Source: Paraconexibacter antarcticus (GTDB lineage Bacteria; Actinomycetota; Thermoleophilia; Solirubrobacterales; Solirubrobacteraceae). From it: a DNA stretch of 64,000 nucleotides. Position 1 is the stretch's first letter; each line of letters opens with the position of its first letter. The notes beneath the pieces are model-generated. The model was not told the DNA's origin and did no database searches. It saw only the letters and a program-made list of their open reading frames with translations. Location of the stretch: NCBI RefSeq assembly GCF_024220175.1, contig NZ_CP098502.1:4592514-4656513 (forward strand). The letters run 5' to 3'. A program made the position numbers and the translations under genes. Positions 1-7,727 of this stretch are shown here, one piece after another.

Positions 1-647
1 GTGATGAGGGTCGCGCCGGGGAGGTCGAACGTGCGGGCGCTGAGGCCCGCGGCCTGGGACTCGCCGCGGGGGACGTGCTTGAGCGCGAGCACGATCAGGC
101 CTGCGGTCAGGACGACCGGGACGAGGAACGTCAGGCGCCAGCCGAGCTCGGTGAGGACGCCGCCGAAGACGAGGCCGCTGGAGAAGCCGGTCGCGCCGGT
201 GGCTGCGTAGATCGCGAGCGCCCGGTTGCGGGCCGGCCCCTCCGCGAACGTCGTCGTGACGATCGAGAGCGCGGCCGGGGCCGTGAAGGCGGCCGCGGTG
301 CCCTTGAGGAAGCGGGTGGCGATGAGCAGGGTGCCGTCGCTGACGAGGCCGCCGAGCAACGAGGCGATGGCGAACAACGTCAGGGCGGCGAGGAAGACGC
401 GCCGGCGGCCGAGGAGGTCGGCGGCCCGTCCGCCCAGGAGCAGGAAGCCGCCGTAGCCCAGCACGTAGCCGGAGACGATCCACTGCAGGCTGGTGGTCGA
501 GAGGTGCAGGTCGGCGTCGATCGACGGGAGGGCGACGCCCACCATCGAGACGTCGAGCCCGTCGAGGAAGACCGCGCCGCACACGACGAGCAGGAGGGCC
601 CAGGCCCGCCGGTCGAAGCGGTCGTCGGTGATGTGGGTGGAGGTCAT
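1..647 (-). CDS. MFS drug-efflux transporter (3' part cut by window edge)
   Basis: The frame opens at ATG 647 and runs off the left edge after 215 codons. The N-terminus is hydrophobic with an early FLDGLDVSMVGVALPSI segment and, at residues 73-83, the motif A signature GRAADLLGRRR. Both are typical of the DHA2/EmrB-like 14-TM drug:proton antiporters of the major facilitator superfamily, which sit in the cytoplasmic membrane. No Shine-Dalgarno sequence precedes the ATG. A TATAGT -10 candidate (656-661) lies only 8 nt upstream, so the transcript may be leaderless. It diverges from a MarR regulator, the usual pairing for regulated efflux. Substrate unknown. Confidence 0.85.
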   Translation of the reverse strand, partial: MTSTHITDDRFDRRAWALLLVVCGAVFLDGLDVSMVGVALPSIDADLHLSTTSLQWIVSGYVLGYGGFLLLGGRAADLLGRRRVFLAALTLFAIASLLGGLVSDGTLLIATRFLKGTAAAFTAPAALSIVTTTFAEGPARNRALAIYAATGATGFSSGLVFGGVLTELGWRLTFLVPVVLTAGLIVLALKHVPRGESQAAGLSARTFDLPGATLI

Positions 648-674
648 GGGTCGGCACTATACATGCATGCGCAT

Positions 675-696
675 ACAATGCCACCACATTCATTGT
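675..696. promoter_or_regulatory. Candidate MarR operator palindrome
   Basis: ACAATG (675-680) and CATTGT (691-696) form a perfect 6-bp inverted repeat with a 10-bp spacer. It lies in a locally AT-rich 101-bp divergent region between the MFS and MarR genes. MarR dimers usually bind such spaced palindromes over their own promoter. A TTGACA box (708-713) and TACGCT (733-738, 19-bp spacing) could serve the MarR gene. Confidence 0.45.
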
Positions 697-748
697 CTGA
701 ACACACATTGACACCAGATGCATCGAAACCGCTACGCTGTAGGTCGTC

Positions 749-1123
749 ATGAGCACCACCGGGTCGTCCCTCATGGGGGAGTGGCGTCAGCTGCTCGCCC
801 GTCATGCCAGGGTCAGCGAAGCCCTCGAGCGCGAGCTCGAGCGCCATCACCGCCTGTCCGTCACCGAGTTCGAGGCCCTGCGCCACCTGGCCGAGAGCGA
901 CGACAACGGCTGCCGCCTGCAGCAGCTCGTCGACGACGTCCACATGAGCCAGAGCGCCCTGTCGCGGCTCATCGGCCGGCTCGCCGACGAGGGCCTGGTC
1001 GAGCGCCGCAGCTGCGCCGAGGACCGTCGCGGCATCTTCGCCGTCATCACCGACGAGGGGCGCAGGCGCCTCGCGGAGGCGACGCCCACGCACGAGGCCG
1101 TCCTCGAGCGCACCCTGCGCTGA
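749..1123 (+). CDS. MarR-family transcriptional regulator
   Basis: 124-residue winged-helix regulator. Residues ~35-105 carry the MarR fold: LSVTEFEALRHLAES (helix before the HTH), HMSQSALSRLIGRLADEGLV (recognition helix) and the wing ERRSCAEDRRG with the conserved D-R-R. It is shorter than the usual 140-160 residues because it stops soon after the wing, leaving a short C-terminal dimerisation helix. ATG 749 follows TACGCT by 10 nt without a ribosome-binding site, so it may be leaderless. It is divergent from the efflux gene and is inferred to repress it and itself. Confidence 0.85.
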   Translation: MSTTGSSLMGEWRQLLARHARVSEALERELERHHRLSVTEFEALRHLAESDDNGCRLQQLVDDVHMSQSALSRLIGRLADEGLVERRSCAEDRRGIFAVITDEGRRRLAEATPTHEAVLERTLR

Positions 1124-1206
1124 CCGGCCACCCCCGCGCTGGGGCGGGGACGGTCAACACCGCCCGGAGCGGGGCCTACGTGACCGCCGGTTTCCCTCCC
1201 GCGCGC

Positions 1207-2790
1207 TCAGCCGCCGCCCTTCACCCGCGCCTCCTCGGCCTGGCGCAGCTCGATGCGGCGGATCTTGCCGGTGAGGGTCTTCGGGAGGTCGCTCGTGAAC
1301 TCGATGAGCCGCGGATAGGCGTAGGCCGAGAGGCGCTCGCGGACGAAGGCCTGGATCTCCTTCGCGAGCTCGTCGGACGGCTCGTGGCCCTCGGCGAGGA
1401 CGATGAACGCCTTGACGACGTGGCCGCGGCGCTCGTCCGGGGAGGCGACCGCGGCGGCCTCGGCGACGGCCGGGTGCTCGAGGCAGGCGGACTCGACCTC
1501 GAACGGGCCGATCCGGTATCCGGCGGCGATGATGAGGTCGTCGGCGCGGCCCTCGTACCAGTAGTAGCCGTCCGCGTCCTGGGAGGCGGCGTCCCCGGTC
1601 CGGAACCACTCGCCGCCGAAGACGCGCTCGGTGTCCTCCGGCCGGTTCCAGTAGCCGAGCGGGTAGTGCGGGTTGGAGCGCGCCTTCAGGGCGATCTCGC
1701 CGCGGGTGCCCGGCTCGGTCACCGGCCGCGAGTCCTCGTCGAGGATCGCCATCTCCCAGCCGGGGGACGGCTTGCCCATCGACCCCTCGCGGACCTCCAT
1801 GAACGGGTAGTTCGCGACCATCGGGTAGCTCTCGGTCATCCCGTAGTAGTCGAGGACGGTGAGGCCGTATTGCTGGCGGAACCAGCGGATCGCCTCCGGG
1901 TTCAGCGGCTCGCCGGCGCTGCAGACGATCCGGAACTTCTGGGGGTAGCGCGTGCCCGCGTCGGCGATCGACATCATCGAGCGCATCGCCGTCGGCGTCG
2001 TGAAGACGTTCGTCACGCCGAGCTTCGACAGGAACTCGAGCTGCTGATGGGGGTCGAAGCCGCCCTGGCGCTGCAGGACGCACTGCACCGCGCCGAGCCG
2101 CCACGGGCCGAGCAGCGGCGCGATGCCCGCCGCCCACGCCCACTCCCCCATGCCGTGGAAGCGCTCGCCGTCCTGCACGTCGTGGGCGTACTCGAACTCG
2201 TTGTGGGCGATGAGGTAGCGGTGCGCGTGGACGATGCCCTTCGCCGTCCCGGTCGTGCCCGACGTGTAGTAGAGCTGCGCGGGGTCGTCGGCGGCCGTGT
2301 CGGCGAGGACCGGGGTCGCGTCGGCGGCCGCGAGGACGTCGGCGTCCAGGACGATGACCGTCTCCACGAGCGAGGTGTCGAACCGCCCGACGTTCGCCGC
2401 GTCGGTCACGAGGACCTTGGCCTGCGAGTCCTGCAGGCGGTAGCGGATGCCGTCGTCCCCGTAGAGGACGGACATCGACAGCAGGACGGCGCCGAGCTTC
2501 CACGTCCCGAAGAAGATCGCGGCGGTCTCGGGGGTCGGCGGCAGGACGACGGCGACGCGGTCCCCCTTGCCCACGCCCTTGGAGGCGAGCAGGTTCGCCG
2601 CGCGGTTCGCGAGGTCCTGCAGCTCGCCCCAGTGCAGCTCGCGCTCGACGCCGTCGTGGCGGACGTGGAGCATCGCGAGCTTGTCGGGCGGATGCTTCTC
2701 GCAGACGTCGTGCGCGATGTTGTAGCGCTCCGGGACCTCCCAGCGGTGGTCGGCGACAGCCTGCTCGTACGTGCGCGTGGTGGTGCTCAT
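1207..2790 (-). CDS. Acyl-CoA synthetase (AMP-forming, medium-chain/ACSM-like)
   Basis: 527 residues from ATG 2790; an upstream in-frame ATG at 2829 would add an unlikely Arg/Gly-rich 13-residue leader. It has the ANL-superfamily signatures: P-loop YYTSGTTGTAKG (~residue 172), YYGMTESYP (~315), the hinge/second-domain TGD and the C-terminal catalytic lysine in DLPKTLTGKIRR. Such enzymes adenylate a carboxylate and transfer it to CoA. The overall pattern resembles acetyl/medium-chain ACSM-type ligases more than long-chain FadD, but the substrate cannot be read from sequence. It stands alone and is convergent with the MarR gene. Confidence 0.88.
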   Translation of the reverse strand: MSTTTRTYEQAVADHRWEVPERYNIAHDVCEKHPPDKLAMLHVRHDGVERELHWGELQDLANRAANLLASKGVGKGDRVAVVLPPTPETAAIFFGTWKLGAVLLSMSVLYGDDGIRYRLQDSQAKVLVTDAANVGRFDTSLVETVIVLDADVLAAADATPVLADTAADDPAQLYYTSGTTGTAKGIVHAHRYLIAHNEFEYAHDVQDGERFHGMGEWAWAAGIAPLLGPWRLGAVQCVLQRQGGFDPHQQLEFLSKLGVTNVFTTPTAMRSMMSIADAGTRYPQKFRIVCSAGEPLNPEAIRWFRQQYGLTVLDYYGMTESYPMVANYPFMEVREGSMGKPSPGWEMAILDEDSRPVTEPGTRGEIALKARSNPHYPLGYWNRPEDTERVFGGEWFRTGDAASQDADGYYWYEGRADDLIIAAGYRIGPFEVESACLEHPAVAEAAAVASPDERRGHVVKAFIVLAEGHEPSDELAKEIQAFVRERLSAYAYPRLIEFTSDLPKTLTGKIRRIELRQAEEARVKGGG

Positions 2791-2850
2791 GGCCCACCGA
2801 GTCTCGCCCCTTCCGGGGCGTGACTGCAAGCGGATGCGTGCGGACGCCGG

Positions 2851-3600
2851 TCAGGCGGCCGCGCCGGCCCGCCGGGCGCGGGCCCGGCCGGGCTGCGCGG
2901 CGACGAGCCGCTCGGCCGTCGCGCCGAACGCGAGCCCGATCGTGAGCCACAGCGTCGCGCTGATCCCGAGCGACGCGAGGCGGAAGCGGTACAGCACGTC
3001 GGCGGGGAAGCCGGCCGGGGTCTCGTGCACCGCGGGGAGGATGAGCTGCGCCGCCGCGACGACGAGCACGAAGACCGCGCCCGCGGCGATGGCGGCGTTC
3101 CACGGGCCGAGGCGCTCCGCGTACTCGCGGCGCACGCGCCCGGCCGCGATCGCGGCGAGGACGGTGATCGCGATCATCGCGAAGAAGAGCAGCGTCCGCC
3201 GGTCGATCGTGTCGGCGTTGCCGACGCTCGGCGGGCTCGCCGGGTACTTCGTGAAGGGGACGAGCGTGATCGTGACGTAGGCGGCGAGCGCGAGCAGCGC
3301 CGAGGTCGCGCGGACCCCGAAGGACCCGACGCGTCCGTAGGCGTAGGCGAACACCAGGGCGAACATGCCGCCGAGGGCGACGCCCATCGCGACCGTCCCG
3401 ATCAGCAGGCCGACCGTCCGCTGCGTGCCGCGGCTGATGAGCGCGTGCTCGTGCGCGGCGCCGGCCTTCGCGGCCATGAGGTCCTCGAAGTCGATCGCGT
3501 GCTGGACCTGGGGCTCACCGAACGCGTAGGCGAACGCGAACGCCAGGACGCCGGCCAGGAGGCCGACGAGCATCCCCCGGATCAGGAGGGAGCGGACCAT
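2851..3600 (-). CDS. cbtA: CbtA cobalt transporter subunit (predicted)
   Basis: 249 residues, polytopic: five or six hydrophobic helices starting at LIRGMLVGLLAGVLAFAFAY, followed by the CbtA-type stretch GEPQVQHAIDFEDLMAAKAG. CbtA is a predicted cobalt transporter subunit that always accompanies CbtB and is typically under B12-riboswitch control. Both hold here: cbtB ends 15 nt upstream and the riboswitch lies before it. It is inferred to supply Co2+ to the corrin pathway encoded alongside. The last 20 residues are Arg/Ala-rich. Confidence 0.88.
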   Translation of the reverse strand: MVRSLLIRGMLVGLLAGVLAFAFAYAFGEPQVQHAIDFEDLMAAKAGAAHEHALISRGTQRTVGLLIGTVAMGVALGGMFALVFAYAYGRVGSFGVRATSALLALAAYVTITLVPFTKYPASPPSVGNADTIDRRTLLFFAMIAITVLAAIAAGRVRREYAERLGPWNAAIAAGAVFVLVVAAAQLILPAVHETPAGFPADVLYRFRLASLGISATLWLTIGLAFGATAERLVAAQPGRARARRAGAAA

Positions 3601-3615
3601 GTGAAGGGCGTCTGC

Positions 3616-3834
3616 CTAGTGGCAGGGAAAGCCGAGCAGGTGACGGGCGTCGTGCACGAGCTCGTGGACCGACGACCCGCCGATGAGCGACAGCGCGCCC
3701 TCCTCGGCCCCGACGAAGTACACGAGCATCATGAGGACGACGCCCGCGAAGATCGCGTACGGCATGAGCTCGCGCGGGGAGGCGATCGGACCTTCGACGA
3801 CTCCGGCGTTCCGCTCTGCAACTGCTTCGGACAT
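3616..3834 (-). CDS. cbtB: CbtB cobalt transporter subunit (predicted)
   Basis: 72 residues from ATG 3834, preceded by AGGAGG 8-9 nt upstream. It has one transmembrane helix (PYAIFAGVVLMMLVYFVGA, ~25-43) and the family's C-terminal metal-binding tail VHELVHDARHLLGFPCH, with four histidines and one cysteine in the last 16 residues. CbtB is a single-TM histidine-tail partner of CbtA. First gene of the riboswitch-controlled cbtBA operon. The frame is not obvious because longer shadow ORFs cover it. Confidence 0.92.
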   Translation of the reverse strand: MSEAVAERNAGVVEGPIASPRELMPYAIFAGVVLMMLVYFVGAEEGALSLIGGSSVHELVHDARHLLGFPCH

Positions 3835-3884
3835 CTGGACTGCCTCCTCGGGATCACGCGTCCCGTTGCGAATGTGGGTGCCGT

Positions 3885-4012
3885 CTGGCGGGGGAGTGTC
3901 TGGCTTGGCGGGCCGCCTGGGCGGCGCCGCGTCACAGTGGCGCGACCGCGCCGGGTTTGCACCGGCTTCCTCCGTCCTGACAGACGTGCGCGGCAGCATA
4001 CCCCAGGTCACC
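3885..4012 (-). promoter_or_regulatory. Cobalamin (B12) riboswitch upstream of cbtBA
   Basis: On the minus strand the leader contains the conserved core in order: GAGGAAGCCGGTGCAAACC, then GCGGTCGCGCCACTGTGA (the B12 box CCACTGTGA) and, after a GC-rich hairpin, AGCCAGACAC. It sits between a divergent riboswitch and cbtB, whose AGGAGG is about 40 nt downstream of the aptamer, so control could be translational or by attenuation. Adenosylcobalamin binding would shut down cobalt uptake. Confidence 0.93.
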
Positions 4013-4049
4013 GCCGACGTGCCGACGTGCCGGCGGGCGGCAGGGCGGC

Positions 4050-4190
4050 GGCGCCGGTCACGGGTTATGCTCCCTCCGTCAGCGCGCTGGCACGAGGAAC
4101 CCGATGTGAGTTCGGGACGGTCGCGCCACTGTGACCGCCGCGGCCCGCCCCAGGGTGGCCGCCGGGCGGGAGTCAGGAACTCGAGCCCGC
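4050..4190 (+). promoter_or_regulatory. Cobalamin riboswitch upstream of cobG-cobH-cobIJ
   Basis: The plus strand shows GCACGAGGAACCCGATGTGA, GACGGTCGCGCCACTGTGA and GGGAGTCAGGAACTC in the expected order. Its aptamer starts about 40 nt from the upstream end of the divergent cbtB riboswitch. An AGGAGG at 4220-4225, 14 nt before the cobG ATG, follows the aptamer by ~30 nt. The region 3835-4239 therefore holds two head-to-head riboswitches and their promoters and no gene. Confidence 0.93.
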
Positions 4191-4239
4191 GCGATCCGCC
4201 GTCTACGGGAACGCGCTCTTCCCAGGAGGTCCGCCGCCG

Positions 4240-5520
4240 ATGTGCCCAGCCGCCGTGCCCCCTGCGGACCGCTGCCCCGGCGTCCTGCGCCTGCACGCCG
4301 CCGCCGACGGCGCGCTTGCCCGTGTCCGGGTGCCCGGCGGGCGCCTGACCGCCGACGGCCTGGAGGCGATCGGCACGCTCGCGACCGCCCACGGCAACGG
4401 CCTCGTCGAGGTCACCTCGCGCGCGGGCGTCCAGGTCCGCGGGCTCGCGGAGTCCGGCGCCACGACCGCGGCCGACCTCCTGTTCGCCGCGGGCCTGCTG
4501 CCGTCGCCCGAGCACGATCGCGTGCGCAACCTCCTCGCCCCGCCGCTCGGCCCGCGCCACCCGCGGGCGCTCGCCGGCGTCGACGCGGGCGCGCTCGCCG
4601 CCGCCCTCGACGCCGGGCTCTGCGCCGACGCCCGCCTCGCGGAGCTGCCCGGCCGCTTCCTCTTCGCGGTCGAGGACGGCTCGCGGACGCTCGGGCGCCA
4701 CCGGGCGGACGTCGCGCTCGTCGCCCTCGCCGGGCCGAAGCCGCTGCTGCGCCTGTACCTCGCGGGCGCCCCGACGACGCTGCTCACGCCGGTCGCGGAC
4801 GGGCCGGCCGTCGCGCTGCGCGCCGCGCACGCGTTCCTCGACCTCCTCGAGGGCGGCGCCGCGGCCGAGGCCTCGGGCGGCCGCGCCTGGCGGATCGCCG
4901 ACCTCCCGGACGGGACCGCCCGCGTCGCCACCGCGCTCGGCGGGGCGATGACCGGCGGCGCCCCGCTCGCCGCCGTGCGGCCGCTCGGCGTCGGCCGCAC
5001 GGAGCAGGCCGACGGCCGCGTCGCCCTCACCGTCCTCACGCCGCTCGGCCGGATCGACGCCGCCGCCCTCGCGCCGCTCGCCGCGCTCGCCCGCGCCCGC
5101 GCGGCCGGCGACGTCCGCCTCGCGACCGACCGCACGCTGACCCTCGTCGACGTCGACGCCGCCGCGGCCGGCGACGTCGCCGGCGCGCTCGGCGAGCTCG
5201 GGCTCGTCACCGTGGCCGGCTCGGGCTGGGCCGGCCTCACCGCCTGCGCCGGCGCCGGCGCGTGCGTCAGCGCCCTGCTCGACGTCCGCGCCGCCGCCTC
5301 CGAGCGCGCCGCCGTCCGCCGTCCGCCGGACCCGGCCGAGCACTGGGCGGCGTGCGAGCGCGGCTGCGGGACGCCCGCGGGCCCCGCCGTCGTCGTCCAC
5401 GCCCGGGCCGGCGGCGGCCTCACCGTCACCGGCGCCGGCGCGCCCGGGACGGAGCCGCTGCCGTTCGCCGGCCTCCCCGAGGCGCTGCGCCACCTCGCCC
5501 CGAAGGAGCACCACCCGTGA
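4240..5520 (+). CDS. cobG: CobG precorrin-3B synthase
   Basis: 426 residues, related to sulfite/nitrite reductases. It carries two ferredoxin-like half domains (VTSRAGVQVRG ~63-73; LATDRTLTLVDVD ~290-302) and the cluster ligands C336-X5-C342 and C372-X3-C376, which bind a [4Fe-4S] cluster in the family. CobG uses O2 to hydroxylate precorrin-3A to precorrin-3B, so its presence marks the aerobic route. First gene of a riboswitch-led operon; its TGA overlaps the GTG of cobH by 4 nt. ATG 4240 is preceded by AGGAGGTCCGCCGCCG. Confidence 0.9.
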   Translation: MCPAAVPPADRCPGVLRLHAAADGALARVRVPGGRLTADGLEAIGTLATAHGNGLVEVTSRAGVQVRGLAESGATTAADLLFAAGLLPSPEHDRVRNLLAPPLGPRHPRALAGVDAGALAAALDAGLCADARLAELPGRFLFAVEDGSRTLGRHRADVALVALAGPKPLLRLYLAGAPTTLLTPVADGPAVALRAAHAFLDLLEGGAAAEASGGRAWRIADLPDGTARVATALGGAMTGGAPLAAVRPLGVGRTEQADGRVALTVLTPLGRIDAAALAPLAALARARAAGDVRLATDRTLTLVDVDAAAAGDVAGALGELGLVTVAGSGWAGLTACAGAGACVSALLDVRAAASERAAVRRPPDPAEHWAACERGCGTPAGPAVVVHARAGGGLTVTGAGAPGTEPLPFAGLPEALRHLAPKEHHP

Positions 5521-6149
5521 CCCAGACCGACTACGTCCGCGACGGCGCCGAGATCTACCGGCGCTCGTTCGCGACGATCCGCGCCGAGACCGACCTCGCC
5601 GACGTCGAGCCGATCCTCGAGCGGACGATCGTGCGGATGATCCACGCCTGCGGCATGGTCGACCTCGTCGGCGACGTCGCCGCGTCCGCGGGGTTCGCCC
5701 CCGCCGCCGCCGCCGCGCTGCAGGCCGGCGCGCCGGTCCTCTGCGACACGAACATGGTCGCGTCGGGCGTCACCCGGGCCCGCCTGCCCGCCGGCAACGA
5801 GGTGCTCTGCACCCTCACCGACCCGGGCGTCGCCGAGCGCGCCGCGCAGATCGGCAACACGCGCACCGCGGCCGCCGTCGAGCTGTGGGGCGACCGCACG
5901 GAGGGCGCGCTCGTCGTCTTCGGCAACGCCCCGACGGCGCTCTTCCACCTGCTCGACCTCGTCGCCGCCGGCGGCCCGCGCCCGGCCGCCGTCATCGGCA
6001 TCCCGGTCGGGTTCATCGGTGCGGCCGAGTCGAAGGTCGCGCTCGCCGAGAACGTCCTCGGCCTCGAGTACCTCGTCGTCCACGGCCGCCGCGGCGGCAG
6101 CGCGATGGCGTCGGCGGCGGTCAACGCGCTCGCGAGCGCGAAGGAATGA
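5517..6149 (+). CDS. cobH: CobH precorrin-8X methylmutase
   Basis: 210 residues from GTG 5517, with AAGGAG 9 nt upstream. It matches CobH/CbiC along its whole length: RTIVRMIHACGMVDLV (with the catalytic histidine in IHACG, ~45), APVLCDTNMVASGV, GNAPTALFHLLDL and IGIPVGFIGAAESK. It moves the C-11 methyl group to C-12, converting precorrin-8X to hydrogenobyrinate in the cytoplasm. Coupled to cobG by GTGA and to cobIJ by ATGA. Confidence 0.95.
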   Translation: MTQTDYVRDGAEIYRRSFATIRAETDLADVEPILERTIVRMIHACGMVDLVGDVAASAGFAPAAAAALQAGAPVLCDTNMVASGVTRARLPAGNEVLCTLTDPGVAERAAQIGNTRTAAAVELWGDRTEGALVVFGNAPTALFHLLDLVAAGGPRPAAVIGIPVGFIGAAESKVALAENVLGLEYLVVHGRRGGSAMASAAVNALASAKE

Positions 6150-6154
6150 GCGAC

Positions 6155-7654
6155 ATGACCATCCGCCCCGGGCGCCTGTACGGCGTCGGCGTCGGCCCGG
6201 GCGACCCCGAGCTCGTGACGCTCAAGGCGCAGCGGCTCATCGCGGAGGCCCACGTCGTCGCCTACACCGTCGCGCGCCGCGCGACGTCGATCGGCGTCGC
6301 CCGCACGATCGCCGAGCCGCACCTGCGCCCCGGCGTCATCGAGGTGCCGCTGACCTACCCGATCACCGTCGAGCAGACCGACCACCCCGGCGGCTACGAG
6401 GCGGCGATCCGCGAGTTCTACGACGACTCCGCCGCCGAGCTCGCCGTCCACCTCGACGCGGGCCGCGACGTCGTCGTCCTCTGCGAGGGCGACCCGTTCT
6501 TCTACGGCTCGTACATGTACCTCCACGACCGGCTCGCGCACCGCTACGCGACCGAGGTCGTGCCCGGCGTCACGTCGTTCAGCGCCGCCGCCGCCGCGAC
6601 GGGCACGCCGCTCGTCAAGCGCGACGACATCCTCGAGATCCTCCCGGGCACGCTGCCGCCGGACGTCCTCGCGAGCCGTCTGCGGACCGCCGACGCCGCC
6701 GTCGTCATGAAGCTCGGCCGGACGTTCGAGACCGTGCGCACCGCCGCCGAGACGGCCGGCGTCGCCGACCGCGCGCTGTACGTCGAGCGGGCCTCGTCCG
6801 AGCGCGAGCGGGTGGCGCCCCTGCGCGACGTCCCCGCCGACGAGGTGCCGTACATGTCGCTCGTGCTCGTGCCGACGACGTGGGGCGCGGAGCCTGAGCG
6901 CAACGGGCACGCGGGCCGCGTGAGCGTCGTCGGGCTCGGGCCCGCCGGGCTCGAGTGGCTCACGCCCGAGGCCCAGGCGGAGCTCGCCGAGGCGGACGCC
7001 GTCGTCGGCTACAAGACGTACGTCGACCGCGTCCCCCACCGCGCCGGGCAGGAGCGCTTCGCGACCGACAACCGCGTCGAGGCCGAGCGGGCGCTGCACG
7101 CGCTCGAGCTCGCGGCGAGCGGCCGGCGCGTCGCCGTCGTCTCCTCGGGGGACCCGGGGATCTTCGCGATGGCGACCGCGGTGCTCGAGGTGCTCGACGG
7201 CGCCGAGGGCCCGGTCGCGGACGTCGAGGTGCGGGTCGTGCCCGGGCTCTCGGCGATGCAGGCCGCGGCCTCGCGGGTCGGCGCGCCCCTGGGCCACGAC
7301 TTCGCGGTCGTCTCGCTGTCGGACATCCTCAAGCCGTGGCCGGTCATCGAGCGGCGCCTCGCGGCGGCGGCGTCGGCGGACTTCGCGCTCGCGCTCTACA
7401 ACCCGGCGTCGAAGACCCGCCGCGACCAGCTCGAGCGGGCCGTCGAGATCCTCCGCGAGTACCGCGCGCCCGAGACGCCGATCGTCGTCGCCCGCGCCGT
7501 CGGCTCCGACGTGGAGGACGTGTCGGTGACGACGCTCGGCGCGCTCGATCCGGCCGTCGTCGACATGCGCACGCTGCTCATCGTCGGCTCCTCGCAGACC
7601 CGGGTCCTCGCGGGGACCGGGCAGGTCTACACGCCGCGCAGCCACCCGGGCTGA
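6155..7654 (+). CDS. cobIJ: CobI-CobJ fusion: precorrin-2 C20- and precorrin-3B C17-methyltransferase
   Basis: 499 residues with two tetrapyrrole methylase domains. The N-terminal CobI part (1-~245) has YGVGVGPGDPELVTLKA and LCEGDPFFYGSYMYL. The C-terminal CobJ part (~250-499) has VSVVGLGPAGLEWLTPEA, VVSSGDPGIFAMA and ALYNPASKTRRDQL. Both use SAM: CobI makes precorrin-3A and CobJ does ring contraction with C-17 methylation after CobG, so the fused activities bracket the cobG step. ATG 6146 overlaps the cobH stop, but AAGGA at 6141-6145 touches it; the in-frame ATG 6155 has 9-nt spacing and is preferred. Confidence 0.93.
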   Translation: MTIRPGRLYGVGVGPGDPELVTLKAQRLIAEAHVVAYTVARRATSIGVARTIAEPHLRPGVIEVPLTYPITVEQTDHPGGYEAAIREFYDDSAAELAVHLDAGRDVVVLCEGDPFFYGSYMYLHDRLAHRYATEVVPGVTSFSAAAAATGTPLVKRDDILEILPGTLPPDVLASRLRTADAAVVMKLGRTFETVRTAAETAGVADRALYVERASSERERVAPLRDVPADEVPYMSLVLVPTTWGAEPERNGHAGRVSVVGLGPAGLEWLTPEAQAELAEADAVVGYKTYVDRVPHRAGQERFATDNRVEAERALHALELAASGRRVAVVSSGDPGIFAMATAVLEVLDGAEGPVADVEVRVVPGLSAMQAAASRVGAPLGHDFAVVSLSDILKPWPVIERRLAAAASADFALALYNPASKTRRDQLERAVEILREYRAPETPIVVARAVGSDVEDVSVTTLGALDPAVVDMRTLLIVGSSQTRVLAGTGQVYTPRSHPG

Positions 7655-7677
7655 CGCGGCGCGGGCGTCGACCGGCG

Positions 7678-7726
7678 GGTGAATGCAGGTTCAGGGGGTC
7701 CAGAGCCGCCGGAACCTTCGTTCACC
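7678..7726. terminator. Hairpin between convergent genes, shared with the 51.3-kb hairpin
   Basis: GGTGAATGCAGGTTC (7678-7692) pairs with GAACCTTCGTTCACC (7712-7726) with two mismatches, between the cobIJ stop and the convergent secreted-protein stop. The left arm plus AGGG is nearly identical to the arm of the hairpin at 51282-51326, also between convergent genes. Probably a bidirectional terminator belonging to a repeated family; no T-tract. Confidence 0.55.
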
Positions 7727-7727
7727 T

